Shown: one piece after another, positions 44,804-53,804 of the stretch
Position numbering within the stretch: position 1 is the stretch's first letter
Layout: every line of letters begins with the position of its first letter
Source of the DNA: Thalassospira marina
Lineage (GTDB): Bacteria; Pseudomonadota; Alphaproteobacteria; Rhodospirillales; Thalassospiraceae
Direction: 5' to 3'
DNA length: 64,000 bases
NCBI RefSeq assembly: GCF_002844375.1
Contig: NZ_CP024199.1
Coordinates: 2,892,001-2,956,000 of the forward strand
Position numbers and translations under genes: made by a program
The notes under the pieces: generated by a model
What the model was told of the DNA's origin: nothing
Database searches by the model: none
What the model saw: only the letters and a program-made list of their open reading frames with translations

Positions 44804-46364
44804 TAAAACGCCATCAACAGTTACCTTTGGAAATAACCGTCTTTCCATCGAAGATGTCGTTGCCCTTGCCGAAGGCCGCGCAAAAGCAGCCCTTTCGGAC
44901 GATGCCGATTTTCGCCAGCGCATTGCCAAAGGTGTTGATTTTCTGGACCGCGAATTGCGCGATCATGGCCATATTTACGGGGTGACCACGGGATATGGTG
45001 ATTCCGTTTTAAGGCGTGTTCCCCCGCATCTGGTTGATGAACTGCCCCTGCATCTTAGCCGGTTTCACGGCTGCGGCCTGGGGGCGGAACTTTCAGTGCC
45101 CGCAAGCCGGGCGGTTCTGGCTGTGCGGCTGGCATCGCTGTGCAGCGGTTATTCCGGCGTCAGCATTGAACTGCTTGAACTGTTAAATGCCTTTTTCGCC
45201 CATGACATTACGCCGATCATCCCCGAAGAAGGTTCGGTTGGTGCCAGCGGTGATTTAACCCCGCTTTCCTATATTGCTGCCGCCCTTGTTGGTGAACGCG
45301 AGGTTATGATGGGGGGCGAACGCCTGCCCGCAGATGCCGCCCTGCAAAAGGCCGGTTTGCAGCCCTTAACCCTGCGCCCGAAAGAGGCACTGGCGATTAT
45401 GAATGGCACATCGGTCATGACGGCCCTGATGTGCCAGGCCTTTATGCGCGCCCAGTATTTATGCCAGATCAGCACACGCATCACCGCCCTTGCCACCATT
45501 GCCCTGCATGGCAACCCGGCACATTTTGATGCACGCCTGTTTGCCGCAAAACCCCATCCCGGCCAGGCCCGAATTGCCGCCAATATTGCCAGCGACCTTG
45601 CAATGCTGGGGGATGGTTATCAGCCTGCCCGCCTGCAGGACCGATATTCCATTCGCTGCGCGCCACATGTTATTGGCGTTCTGGCCGATATGATGCCAAC
45701 TTTCCGCACAACGCTGGAAACCGAACTTAACAGCGCCAATGACAACCCGCTGATTGATATCGAGGATGAAACCATCCTGCATGGCGGGCATTTTTATGGG
45801 GGCCATGTGGCCTTTGTGGCCGATGGCATGAAAACCCTGATCGCCAATATCGCCGATCTGATGGACCGGCAAATGGCGCTTCTGGTGGATACAAAATTCA
45901 ATCACGGTCTGCCATCGAACCTGTCGGGGTCCAGCACGGATCGGGCATCGATCAATCACGGGTTAAAGGCGGTGCAGATCGGCGTTTCCGCCTGGACGGC
46001 CGAGGCCCTTAAAAACACCATGCCAGCCAGTGTTTTTTCACGGTCAACCGAATGCCATAACCAGGATAAGGTCAGCATGGGCACCATTGCCGCGCGCGAC
46101 TGCCTGCGTGTTTTGCAATTGACCGAACAGGTCGCCGCCGCCCTGCTGATTACGGTGCGCCAGGCCATGGTTTTACGCCTGGAACAGGGCAGCATCACCC
46201 GCGACCAGTTGGGCGATGATATTGCCGCCTTTCTTGATGATCTGGGCAGGGACATTGCCTTTATCGATGAAGACCGCCCGCTTGAAGGAACCCTGCGCCA
46301 TTTGGTAGCACGGATTGGTGCGCGCCACTGGCCGCTTTACAGCGAAGGCAGCGCAGAAAAATGA
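44790..46364 (+). CDS. Aromatic amino acid ammonia-lyase (HAL/PAL/TAL family)
   Basis: A 524-aa MIO-dependent lyase that removes ammonia from an aromatic amino acid to give an acrylate. The MIO tripeptide is A152-S153-G154 in GSVGASGDLTPLSY; an active-site Tyr lies in GVTTGYGDS. The selectivity pair aligned with Ser-His of histidine lyases and His-Leu of tyrosine lyases is F92-H93 (SRFHGCGLG), so specificity is not obvious. In the cluster it could supply cinnamate or coumarate as the aryl starter. AAGGGA precedes the ATG; 14-bp overlap with the previous gene. Confidence 0.88.
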   Translation: MTNNNKTPSTVTFGNNRLSIEDVVALAEGRAKAALSDDADFRQRIAKGVDFLDRELRDHGHIYGVTTGYGDSVLRRVPPHLVDELPLHLSRFHGCGLGAELSVPASRAVLAVRLASLCSGYSGVSIELLELLNAFFAHDITPIIPEEGSVGASGDLTPLSYIAAALVGEREVMMGGERLPADAALQKAGLQPLTLRPKEALAIMNGTSVMTALMCQAFMRAQYLCQISTRITALATIALHGNPAHFDARLFAAKPHPGQARIAANIASDLAMLGDGYQPARLQDRYSIRCAPHVIGVLADMMPTFRTTLETELNSANDNPLIDIEDETILHGGHFYGGHVAFVADGMKTLIANIADLMDRQMALLVDTKFNHGLPSNLSGSSTDRASINHGLKAVQIGVSAWTAEALKNTMPASVFSRSTECHNQDKVSMGTIAARDCLRVLQLTEQVAAALLITVRQAMVLRLEQGSITRDQLGDDIAAFLDDLGRDIAFIDEDRPLEGTLRHLVARIGARHWPLYSEGSAEK

Positions 46365-46768
46365 TCAGCGCCAGTGTTACCGAAACCATCCAGTTTTATC
46401 ACCTCGACCCGATGAATGTGGTTTGGCACGGCAATTATGTGCAGTTCTTTGAACAGGCCCGCTGTGCGCTGCTGGATCTGATTGATTACAACTACCCGCA
46501 AATGGATGCATCGGGCTATGTGTGGCCGGTGGTGGATATGCGGGTAAAATATGTGCGCCCCTGCCGATTTGGGCAAAAAATTCAAATCACTGCCACATTG
46601 ATCGAATATGAAAACAGACTGAAAATCAGTTACCTGATCACCGATGCCCAAACTGGCGAAAAGCTGACCAAGGGTTTCACCATTCAGGTCGCTGTCGAAA
46701 AGGCCAGCGGCGAAATGCTGTTTCGCAGCCCCGACTTTCTGATCGACAAGCTGGAGACGATGAATTGA
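46361..46768 (+). CDS. apeK: Thioesterase of the APE cluster (4HBT hotdog)
   Basis: A 135-aa hotdog thioesterase with the 4-hydroxybenzoyl-CoA thioesterase signature (LDPMNVVWHGNYVQFFEQAR). In characterised APE systems ApeK is a thioesterase thought to release or edit ACP-bound intermediates. ATGA overlap with the lyase gene and TTGA overlap with the next gene show tight coupling. Confidence 0.88.
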   Translation: MISASVTETIQFYHLDPMNVVWHGNYVQFFEQARCALLDLIDYNYPQMDASGYVWPVVDMRVKYVRPCRFGQKIQITATLIEYENRLKISYLITDAQTGEKLTKGFTIQVAVEKASGEMLFRSPDFLIDKLETMN

Positions 46769-47403
46769 CCCTTGCCCGTTTCGTGCGTTCCCTGCTGTTG
46801 GCTGGTTTTATTGGCACCTGTGCTATTGTGCCCGTGGCGGCATCGGCCCGGCCCGGTGCTGTTGCACTGGAAAAGGGGCAATACCTTGCCGGGGATTTCA
46901 CCCTGAACCGGCATTTGGCAGGGTTTGACGGCGGCCTTGAATCAACGGGCGAATTTACCCTGGTTCCGGGCAGCGGCCTGATCTGGCAAACGACCAATCC
47001 CTTTCCCGGCACCACCATTTTGGGGCCTGCCGGCATCACCAATATTGATGCCGAAGGCGAAAAAAGCCAGGTAGCCGCTGGAAACGCGCAGTTTGGCGTA
47101 TTTGTTGATCTGATTTCATCGGTTCTGGAAGGCAATTGGGCCGCCCTTGAAAACCGGTTCCATGTTGAATTTTCCAAGCCGGATCAATCGCCCTGGCAGG
47201 TTCGCCTGACGCCCTTTGGCGAAAGCGCGATTGGCGGGCAGATTACCGATATTATTGCGACCGGCACCAATTTTGTCGAACAGGTCCGCCTGAACAAACC
47301 CGGCGGTGATTTTGATGACATCACCCTTGCCCGCCAGCAGGCAAAATCCCTGCCGCTTCCGGCGGATAAGGCATCGCTTCTGCCGGGAACCGGCACAAAA
47401 TGA
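46765..47403 (+). CDS. apeL: LolA-like periplasmic carrier protein of the APE cluster
   Basis: A 212-aa exported protein of the outer-membrane lipoprotein carrier (LolA) type, with a signal peptide (LLLAGFIGTCAIVPVAASA). The mature part has LolA-like strands (GDFTLNRHLAGFDGGLESTGEF; LIWQTTNPFPGTTIL). It likely shuttles the pigment or its lipid anchor across the periplasm after the exporter. The start is TTG 46765, overlapping the previous stop. Confidence 0.8.
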   Translation: MTLARFVRSLLLAGFIGTCAIVPVAASARPGAVALEKGQYLAGDFTLNRHLAGFDGGLESTGEFTLVPGSGLIWQTTNPFPGTTILGPAGITNIDAEGEKSQVAAGNAQFGVFVDLISSVLEGNWAALENRFHVEFSKPDQSPWQVRLTPFGESAIGGQITDIIATGTNFVEQVRLNKPGGDFDDITLARQQAKSLPLPADKASLLPGTGTK

Positions 47404-49871
47404 CAGGTCGCCACGCAACAGCCTGGATCATTTGCCTTGTGATGGCCGCAGCATGGTGTGCCTGGCAAATTGGTGGCGGGCATACCCGCATCGATGCCGA
47501 TTTTATTTCCCTGATCGGGCAGGAAAACCCCGATGATGGCGATAAATTTGATGATATCGACAATGTGCGCCATGTCCTGTCGCAAGATTCCCGCCGGGCT
47601 ATTTTCATGGTTTCGGCCCCCACCCGCGACCGCGCCATAAATGGTGCCACCGATCTTGCCGGGCGGCTTTCATGGATCAATGGCACGGAAAAGGTCACAA
47701 CACCGGATGACCAGGCCGGGCGCCTGCCCGAATTGCTGGCGTTTTTCCAGCCCCATGCAGCGGCCCTTCTTTCCCCGCAGGATCGCAAAAACCTTGAAGA
47801 CGGCCAGGGTGGCAAAATTTACCGTCGTGCCCTGCAAAACATTTATTCGCCCACCAGCACGGTTAATGCCCGTTCCCTGAAACAGGACCCGTTTTCGTTG
47901 CTGCCGCAATATTTGGGGACGATGGCGGGCTATTTGGGTGAAGGTGGCGGCGTGGTGGAAAATGATGGCCGTTATTATGTGCCGGTTATTGCATCGCTGG
48001 ACCCGCGCCTTGCCGGGTCGGACCGCGATGCCCAATGGGTTGCCGATGCCAACCGTGCCGCAGACAGCCTGGATAAGGCCGCCGATATTGATGTAATGCG
48101 CACGGGCCAGGTGTTTTTTGCCGCCGCCGAAGCCACCCATGCAAAAACCGATGTGCAGCGCATTGCCCTTTTGGCGACCAGCGGCATTGTTTTCATGGTT
48201 GGGCTGGTCTTTTTTTCGTGGGGGCCTTTACTGGCGGCACTGATAACGGTGGGCAGCGGCATTTTGGCCGGGATTACGGCGGTAACCATCATTTTCGGCA
48301 CCGTCCATGCCATTGCCCTGGTTTTTGGCGCCAGCCTGATTGGTATTGCCGTTGATTATGCCCTTCATTATGTCAGCATTGATCCGGCACGCGGCAGCGC
48401 CCGGCAGCGCTTGCGCCTGATTTTACCGGGCCTGACATTGGGGCTGATTACTTCGGTTGTCGGTTTTGCCGCCTTATCGATCAGCCCGACGCTGCTGCTG
48501 ACCCAAATTGCCATTTATTCGGTTGCCGGGCTGATTGCCGCCTATTTGACCGTTATTTTCCTGCTGCCGTTTTTGCCTGTGCAGCCAGTGCGCAATTACC
48601 TGCCCATTCGCCGGTCTGTTGCGGCACTGCGTTATGCGCAATATCGCATTACCCCGCCAACATGGGGGCGGCTGTCGCTGGTTGTGGTGATCTTGGCGGG
48701 CTTTGCGGGCAGCAGCCTTTTTATCACCAGCAATGACAGCATCCGAAGCCTTGGCCATGGCAATGCCAGCCTGATCGCACAAACCAAAACCATCCGCGAT
48801 GTGATGGGGCTTGGTGCCAGCCCGATGTTTTTGCGCATTGATGGCAAAAATGCCGAAACCCGCCTGCAAACCGAAGAAAACCTGCGCAAAAAACTATCGC
48901 CGCTACTGGCAAGCGGGGCGCTTGATGGCATGGTTTCGCTGGCCGATATCATCCCGTCGCAAAAACGACAGGCCGAAAATATCGCACTGGTCAATAACCA
49001 GCTGTATGCCCCCTACGCCGCCCAACTGGCGCAAAATGTGCCTGTCACCATCACCCCACCGAACCAGGATAACACCCCCTACCTGCTGCCCGATGATGCC
49101 AGCCTGCGTGTTTTACCCGAACTGGCAAACCAGCAATCGGGTGATGGGGACCTTGTAAGGCTGCGCGGTGTGCAGGATGTGGCAGCGCTTAAATCCGCCC
49201 TGGCTGACATGGAAAACGTTCACCTGATTGACCCGGCCAGCGCGATTTCCGACCTGTTTGGCCGGTATCGCCATTGGGCCTATCTTGCGCTGGGTGTTGC
49301 CATGTTTGCCGCCCTGGTGCTGGCGGTTTTTCGGTATGGCCTGCGCGATGGCATTTGTGTTTTCGGGGCACCGGCCGGGGCAGTGTTATGCGCCCTGGCG
49401 GGCAGCTTTGCCCTGGATGTACCGCACAATTTTTTCACCACCATGGCGCTGTTTCTGGTTTTTGCCATTGGCGCGGATTACGTGCTGTTTCTTGCCGAAA
49501 GTCGGCACAGCACCCATGACGAAGATACCAGCCTGGCTGTGTTGCTGTCGCTGATCAGCAGTGTGCTGGCCTTTGGCCTGCTTGCCACCAGTTCCGTCCC
49601 GCTGGTGAGCGATATTGGCATTGTCATTGCCATTGGCCTGCTGGCAGCCTGGATATTGGCCCCTGTCATGGCCGGGCGACGCAGCATGAACCCGGCGGGT
49701 TACCCACCCCTTGGCATTGCCGGTAGCACACCCCAGCGTGGTGATATGATCGACGATATGGACGACATCGACGAGATGGATGACATGGATGATGGCGGCG
49801 CGTTTGACGGGCAAAGCAACAGCCAGAACCGCAATAATCCAAACCGGGGGCCGCACAATGGATCATTATGA
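47400..49871 (+). CDS. apeM: MMPL/RND-type exporter of the APE cluster
   Basis: An 823-aa membrane protein of the MMPL family, with a single N-terminal helix, a periplasmic domain, six helices around residues 255-400 (including IGIAVDYALHYVSID), a second periplasmic domain, and a second set with FAIGADYVLFLAESR. It probably moves the finished aryl polyene lipid across the inner membrane to the LolA-like partner. The C-terminal 45 residues form an unusual cytoplasmic Asp/Met-rich tail (DDMDDIDEMDDMDDG, then Asn/Gln-rich). It overlaps the next gene by 14 bp. Confidence 0.88.
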   Translation: MTGRHATAWIICLVMAAAWCAWQIGGGHTRIDADFISLIGQENPDDGDKFDDIDNVRHVLSQDSRRAIFMVSAPTRDRAINGATDLAGRLSWINGTEKVTTPDDQAGRLPELLAFFQPHAAALLSPQDRKNLEDGQGGKIYRRALQNIYSPTSTVNARSLKQDPFSLLPQYLGTMAGYLGEGGGVVENDGRYYVPVIASLDPRLAGSDRDAQWVADANRAADSLDKAADIDVMRTGQVFFAAAEATHAKTDVQRIALLATSGIVFMVGLVFFSWGPLLAALITVGSGILAGITAVTIIFGTVHAIALVFGASLIGIAVDYALHYVSIDPARGSARQRLRLILPGLTLGLITSVVGFAALSISPTLLLTQIAIYSVAGLIAAYLTVIFLLPFLPVQPVRNYLPIRRSVAALRYAQYRITPPTWGRLSLVVVILAGFAGSSLFITSNDSIRSLGHGNASLIAQTKTIRDVMGLGASPMFLRIDGKNAETRLQTEENLRKKLSPLLASGALDGMVSLADIIPSQKRQAENIALVNNQLYAPYAAQLAQNVPVTITPPNQDNTPYLLPDDASLRVLPELANQQSGDGDLVRLRGVQDVAALKSALADMENVHLIDPASAISDLFGRYRHWAYLALGVAMFAALVLAVFRYGLRDGICVFGAPAGAVLCALAGSFALDVPHNFFTTMALFLVFAIGADYVLFLAESRHSTHDEDTSLAVLLSLISSVLAFGLLATSSVPLVSDIGIVIAIGLLAAWILAPVMAGRRSMNPAGYPPLGIAGSTPQRGDMIDDMDDIDEMDDMDDGGAFDGQSNSQNRNNPNRGPHNGSL

Positions 49872-51111
49872 CATTGCCATTATCGGGGCCGGGCCAGCCG
49901 GGGCCGTTGCGGCAAAGTTCCTGCATGATGCGGGCCTGTCGGTGATTGTGCTGGAAGCAACGCATTTTCCACGTTTTGTCATTGGCGAAAGCCTGCTGCC
50001 TTTTTGCATGAATGTGCTGGAAAAATGCGGGCTAGCCGATACCGTAACGGCCAATGCTGCCAACCAGGCCTTTCAATATAAAAACGGGGCCGCCTTTGCC
50101 CGGGGTGACCAGCATTGCAGTATTGATTTTCATGACCGCTTTGAAAGCGATGGCTGGAGCACGACCTTTCAGGTCAAGCGCGACGCCTTTGACAAAACCC
50201 TGATTGATGCCGTTATCCATGCTGGTGTTACCGTTAAATTCGGGCATCGTGTGGTTGCGGCAAATCTTGACGAGGGTGATTGCACCCTGGGCTGGCAGGA
50301 TGATAACGGCAATGCGGGCCATATCCATGTCGGGTTTGTTGTTGATGCCAGCGGGTATGGCCGGGTTATTCCCAAATTATTGGGGCAGGCCAACATCGCC
50401 ACCATGCAGCCACGCCGCGCCCTGTTTACCCATATACGCGACAATATCACCGCGCCAGATTACGACCGCGATAAAATCCTGATTACGGTTCACCCGGAAA
50501 AGCACGATATCTGGTATTGGCTGATCCCCTTTGCCGATGGCACATCATCGCTTGGCGTGGTGTACCCGCTTGATGAAACGGCACCGCCAACCGGTGATGT
50601 AAACAGCACCGAAAACGATGCCGCGCTGTTTGACCGATTGCTGGGTGACACGGCATTGGGGCCGCTTTTGGCAAATGCCAGCCATACCCGGCCCCTTGCC
50701 GCGATTGCAAGTTACAGCACCGGCACCGAACGGCTTTATGGCGATGGTTATGTTTTATTGGGAAATTCGGCAGGTTTTCTGGATCCTGTCTTTTCCTCGG
50801 GCGTTACCATTGCACTATATTCCGCCGAACTGGCTGCCAATGCCCTGATCGCGCGACAAAAGGGGAATGATCCCGATTGGGAAAACAGCTTTGCCAAGCC
50901 ACTTTCGGCCGGTATTGCCACGTTCAAATCCTATGTCGATGCATGGTATGATGGACGACTGCAGCAGATTATTTTTAATCAGCCCGACCGGGATTTGCAG
51001 TTAAAACGGATGGTGGTTTCGATTTTGGCCGGATATGCCTGGAATATGGAAAACCCGCTGGTCGCCAAGACAGACCGATATTTGAACCTGTTACACGAGT
51101 TAAGCCTGTGA
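49858..51111 (+). CDS. FAD-dependent halogenase-like protein in the APE cluster
   Basis: A 417-aa flavoprotein. The FAD dinucleotide fold is at residues 6-15 (IAIIGAGPAG), followed by FPRFVIGESLLPF. Both halogenase fingerprints are present: WYWLIP (219-224; motif WxWxIP) and FLDPVFSSG (307-315; motif FxxPxxSxG). K75 in FQYKNGAAF aligns, from memory, with the catalytic lysine of phenolic halogenases such as CmlS. A halogenase should use FADH2, oxygen and chloride or bromide to halogenate an aromatic ring, here perhaps the ACP-bound aryl head. A related hydroxylase or reductase cannot be excluded. Confidence 0.8.
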   Translation: MDHYDIAIIGAGPAGAVAAKFLHDAGLSVIVLEATHFPRFVIGESLLPFCMNVLEKCGLADTVTANAANQAFQYKNGAAFARGDQHCSIDFHDRFESDGWSTTFQVKRDAFDKTLIDAVIHAGVTVKFGHRVVAANLDEGDCTLGWQDDNGNAGHIHVGFVVDASGYGRVIPKLLGQANIATMQPRRALFTHIRDNITAPDYDRDKILITVHPEKHDIWYWLIPFADGTSSLGVVYPLDETAPPTGDVNSTENDAALFDRLLGDTALGPLLANASHTRPLAAIASYSTGTERLYGDGYVLLGNSAGFLDPVFSSGVTIALYSAELAANALIARQKGNDPDWENSFAKPLSAGIATFKSYVDAWYDGRLQQIIFNQPDRDLQLKRMVVSILAGYAWNMENPLVAKTDRYLNLLHELSL

Positions 51112-51803
51112 AATTTGGTCCTGCCTTTATAATTGCCACTTCGCTGTTCACCGCGGCCTGCAGCGCACCGATGGAACTGCCCTTTGATATGGGTACCATC
51201 GATTTTTCCAATTCGCAGCAAAAGGAACATGCAAAACAGCATGAAGCCGCCCTGAATGCCGCCGATCCCGACCATATCGTGGCATTGAATGGCGACAATA
51301 ATGCGCTGTTTGTCCTGCCTGAAATTCCCTGGCCGCTGGATGCCAACCGTGTTGATGTGATGCAGAAAGTTTATGCCACATGGCAAAATGGCCGGTCTGC
51401 CGATTTTCAGGCCCGTATCGGCCTGGAGCCGGGCCATGTGCGCATCGTGATGCTGGACCAGATGGGCCGTCGCGCCATGCAGGTGAACTGGAGCAGAACC
51501 GAGCTAACCTTTCAGCGTGCTGACTGGATGCCCGCCGGTTTTGACCCGGCACGGATGCTGGCCGATATCATGATGGTGTACTGGCCCACCGAAATGGTGC
51601 GCGATGCCCTGCCTGCCAACATGATGCTGGTGTCCAACCCCGACAATCGCGAGATTGCGATTATCGACGAAGACGGCAAATCCACGCCATACAGCACTGT
51701 CACCTACCCCGCCAAGGATCGCTGGGTGGGATCGGCAAGCCTGGATAACCTTCGGGATGGCTACCAGCTTGAAATCAATTCATCGCGGATTGGCACCCAA
51801 TGA
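51108..51803 (+). CDS. apeN: DUF3261 lipoprotein of the APE cluster
   Basis: A 231-aa lipoprotein with lipobox LFTAAC early in the sequence. The body (HVRIVMLDQMGRRAMQVNWS, MLADIMMVYWP) is typical of DUF3261, a family found almost only in aryl polyene and related clusters. It probably sits in the outer membrane and receives the pigment from the LolA-like carrier. The start is GTG overlapping the previous stop (GTGA); the stop overlaps apeO (ATGA). Confidence 0.82.
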   Translation: MKFGPAFIIATSLFTAACSAPMELPFDMGTIDFSNSQQKEHAKQHEAALNAADPDHIVALNGDNNALFVLPEIPWPLDANRVDVMQKVYATWQNGRSADFQARIGLEPGHVRIVMLDQMGRRAMQVNWSRTELTFQRADWMPAGFDPARMLADIMMVYWPTEMVRDALPANMMLVSNPDNREIAIIDEDGKSTPYSTVTYPAKDRWVGSASLDNLRDGYQLEINSSRIGTQ

Positions 51804-53119
51804 CATCGCCTGTCCCATCCGGGGACAATAACAGGGCCGGAGCCGGAGCCGGAGCCGGAGCCGGGGCCACGACCGGCACCAGGCCGCGCCCGACCTGTTA
51901 TCTGCATGCCATGGGCATGGTTTCGGCCCTTGGCATGACTGCAAATGAAGCACGGCAAACGCTGGCAGGCAACCGCAAGGCCAACATGGTGGCAAGCGAT
52001 GCCTTTTTGCCAGACCGTACTGTAACCGTGGGTATGATCCCGCAAGAACCCGCTGCCCTGCCTGCCCATTTACACCACCATGATACCCGCAATAACCGCC
52101 TGTTATGGGCCGCGACCGAACAGATCGCCGATTGCATTGCCGAAACCATCACCCGTTTTGGCCGCACCCGCATTGCCGTTATTCTGGGTACCAGCACATC
52201 GGGCATTGATGAAGGTACGCAGTCCTACCGGGAATATCTGCACAAAGGGGCACTGCCCGAAGATTTCACCTATTCCGGCCAGGAAATTGGCGCCCCGGCG
52301 GATTTCCTGCGCGAAGCCCTTGATCTGGGTGGGCCAGCCTATGTGATTTCGACGGCCTGTTCATCCAGCGCCAAGGTTTTTTCAGCCGGGCAAAGGCTGC
52401 TGCGTGCCGGAATTTGTGATGCCGTGCTGGTGGGCGGGGTGGATAGCCTGTGCAGCCTGACAATTGCGGGTTTTGCCGCCCTGCAATCGGTGGCGGATGG
52501 TTTGTGCCGCCCCATGAGCGCGAACCGCGATGGCATCAATATTGGCGAAGGGGCCGCCATTTTCATGATGCGGCGCGATGCGGCCGACATTGCCCTGATG
52601 GGCGTTGGCGAAACATCGGATGCCCACCACCCCAACGCCCCGCACCCCAAAGGCACCGGCGCCCGTGCCGCGATGCAGGCCGCAATGAAACAGGCAGGCA
52701 TGACACCGGCGGACATTGCCTATTTAAACATGCATGGCACGGCGACACCGTTAAATGACAGCATGGAATCCCTTGCCATTCACGACCTGTTTGGTGACGA
52801 AGTGCCGGTTAGCTCCACCAAACCCATGACCGGTCATACTCTGGGCGCGGCGGGGGCGATTGAAACCGCCATCCTGTTTTTGGCCCTGACTGATGTGGCA
52901 AACGGTGCCACCCTACCCCTGCATGTGTGGGATGGCGCACGCGATGAAAACCTGCCGGATATCAAACTGGTAAATGCCGGTAACAACCACCTGCCACCCG
53001 CCAGCCGGTGTGCGATGCTGAGCAATTCCTTTGCCTTTGGCGGCAGCAACGCGGCCGTTATTCTGGCGACAGGCTGGGGTGATCCAAATTTCGCGCCAGA
53101 CAGTATCAGCCTAAGCTGA
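51800..53119 (+). CDS. apeO: APE ketosynthase (elongating)
   Basis: A 439-aa ketosynthase with the triad Cys187 (STACSSSAKVF), His in MHGTATPLND and His in MTGHTLGAAG. In the Xenorhabdus system ApeO pairs with ApeC and carries out polyene elongation. The N-terminus has a variable 30-residue leader containing an Ala-Gly repeat (GAGAGAGA) encoded by about five copies of a GCCGGA-like hexamer (51836-51865). It follows the DUF3261 gene with ATGA overlap and precedes the dehydratase after a 65-bp gap. Confidence 0.92.
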   Translation: MTSPVPSGDNNRAGAGAGAGAGATTGTRPRPTCYLHAMGMVSALGMTANEARQTLAGNRKANMVASDAFLPDRTVTVGMIPQEPAALPAHLHHHDTRNNRLLWAATEQIADCIAETITRFGRTRIAVILGTSTSGIDEGTQSYREYLHKGALPEDFTYSGQEIGAPADFLREALDLGGPAYVISTACSSSAKVFSAGQRLLRAGICDAVLVGGVDSLCSLTIAGFAALQSVADGLCRPMSANRDGINIGEGAAIFMMRRDAADIALMGVGETSDAHHPNAPHPKGTGARAAMQAAMKQAGMTPADIAYLNMHGTATPLNDSMESLAIHDLFGDEVPVSSTKPMTGHTLGAAGAIETAILFLALTDVANGATLPLHVWDGARDENLPDIKLVNAGNNHLPPASRCAMLSNSFAFGGSNAAVILATGWGDPNFAPDSISLS

Positions 53120-53184
53120 TAAACAAATGCCCGTAGCACCAAAGCCAAAACGTCACACGCCCAAATCAAAAACAAGGCCACCCC

Positions 53185-53787
53185 ATGCCCCACCGGCACA
53201 ACCTGCAAAACAAGCCCCACACCAGCGATGCCTGCCCGCAGGATCATGCCAATGATTGCGGCCCTGATACGGGTATCGGGGCGGATAGCCAATTGCCTGC
53301 CGGGGCGACAAAGGATGGCGCCACACACAGCGACACGGCCTTTCCCCCCGTCGAAACGCTCGTCCCCCATGCCCGGCCCATGTTGCTGATTGACCGCATC
53401 ATTGCCGCAGATGATTTGAGCATGCAGGCTGATGTCACCATTCATGGGCAAAGCCTGTTTTGCAGCGATGATTATGGTGTGCCTGCCTATGTCGGGATTG
53501 AATATATCGCCCAGACCGTTTCCGCCTATAGCGGCTGGCGTGCGCTTCAGGCCAGCAAAACCGGCAACAGCCAGCCCAGGATCGGCTATTTGCTGGGAAC
53601 GCGCAAAATGACCATGGCGAAATCCGGTTTCAAACCGGGTGACCATTTGATCATTAGCGTGGAAAACATCTTTGAAGACGGGGAAATGGGCGTGTTTGAA
53701 GGAACCGTGCGCCGCAACCAAGAGGTGATTGTCAGCGCGCGCGTAAACGTGTATCAGCCAGAAATACAAAACACGCCAAAATCGTAA
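53185..53787 (+). CDS. apeP: APE 3-hydroxyacyl-ACP dehydratase (hotdog)
   Basis: A 200-aa protein. The C-terminal 145 residues are a FabA/FabZ-like hotdog domain (LVPHARPMLLIDRIIA; YVGIEYIAQTVSAYSG; IGYLLGTRKM). It would dehydrate 3-hydroxyacyl-ACP to form the conjugated double bonds. The first 55 residues are a low-complexity extension (His, Asn, Asp, Thr) not expected in the family, so an internal start is possible but I see no better one. Confidence 0.88.
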   Translation: MPHRHNLQNKPHTSDACPQDHANDCGPDTGIGADSQLPAGATKDGATHSDTAFPPVETLVPHARPMLLIDRIIAADDLSMQADVTIHGQSLFCSDDYGVPAYVGIEYIAQTVSAYSGWRALQASKTGNSQPRIGYLLGTRKMTMAKSGFKPGDHLIISVENIFEDGEMGVFEGTVRRNQEVIVSARVNVYQPEIQNTPKS

Positions 53788-53804
53788 CGTAAAATCATGG
53801 TCCG

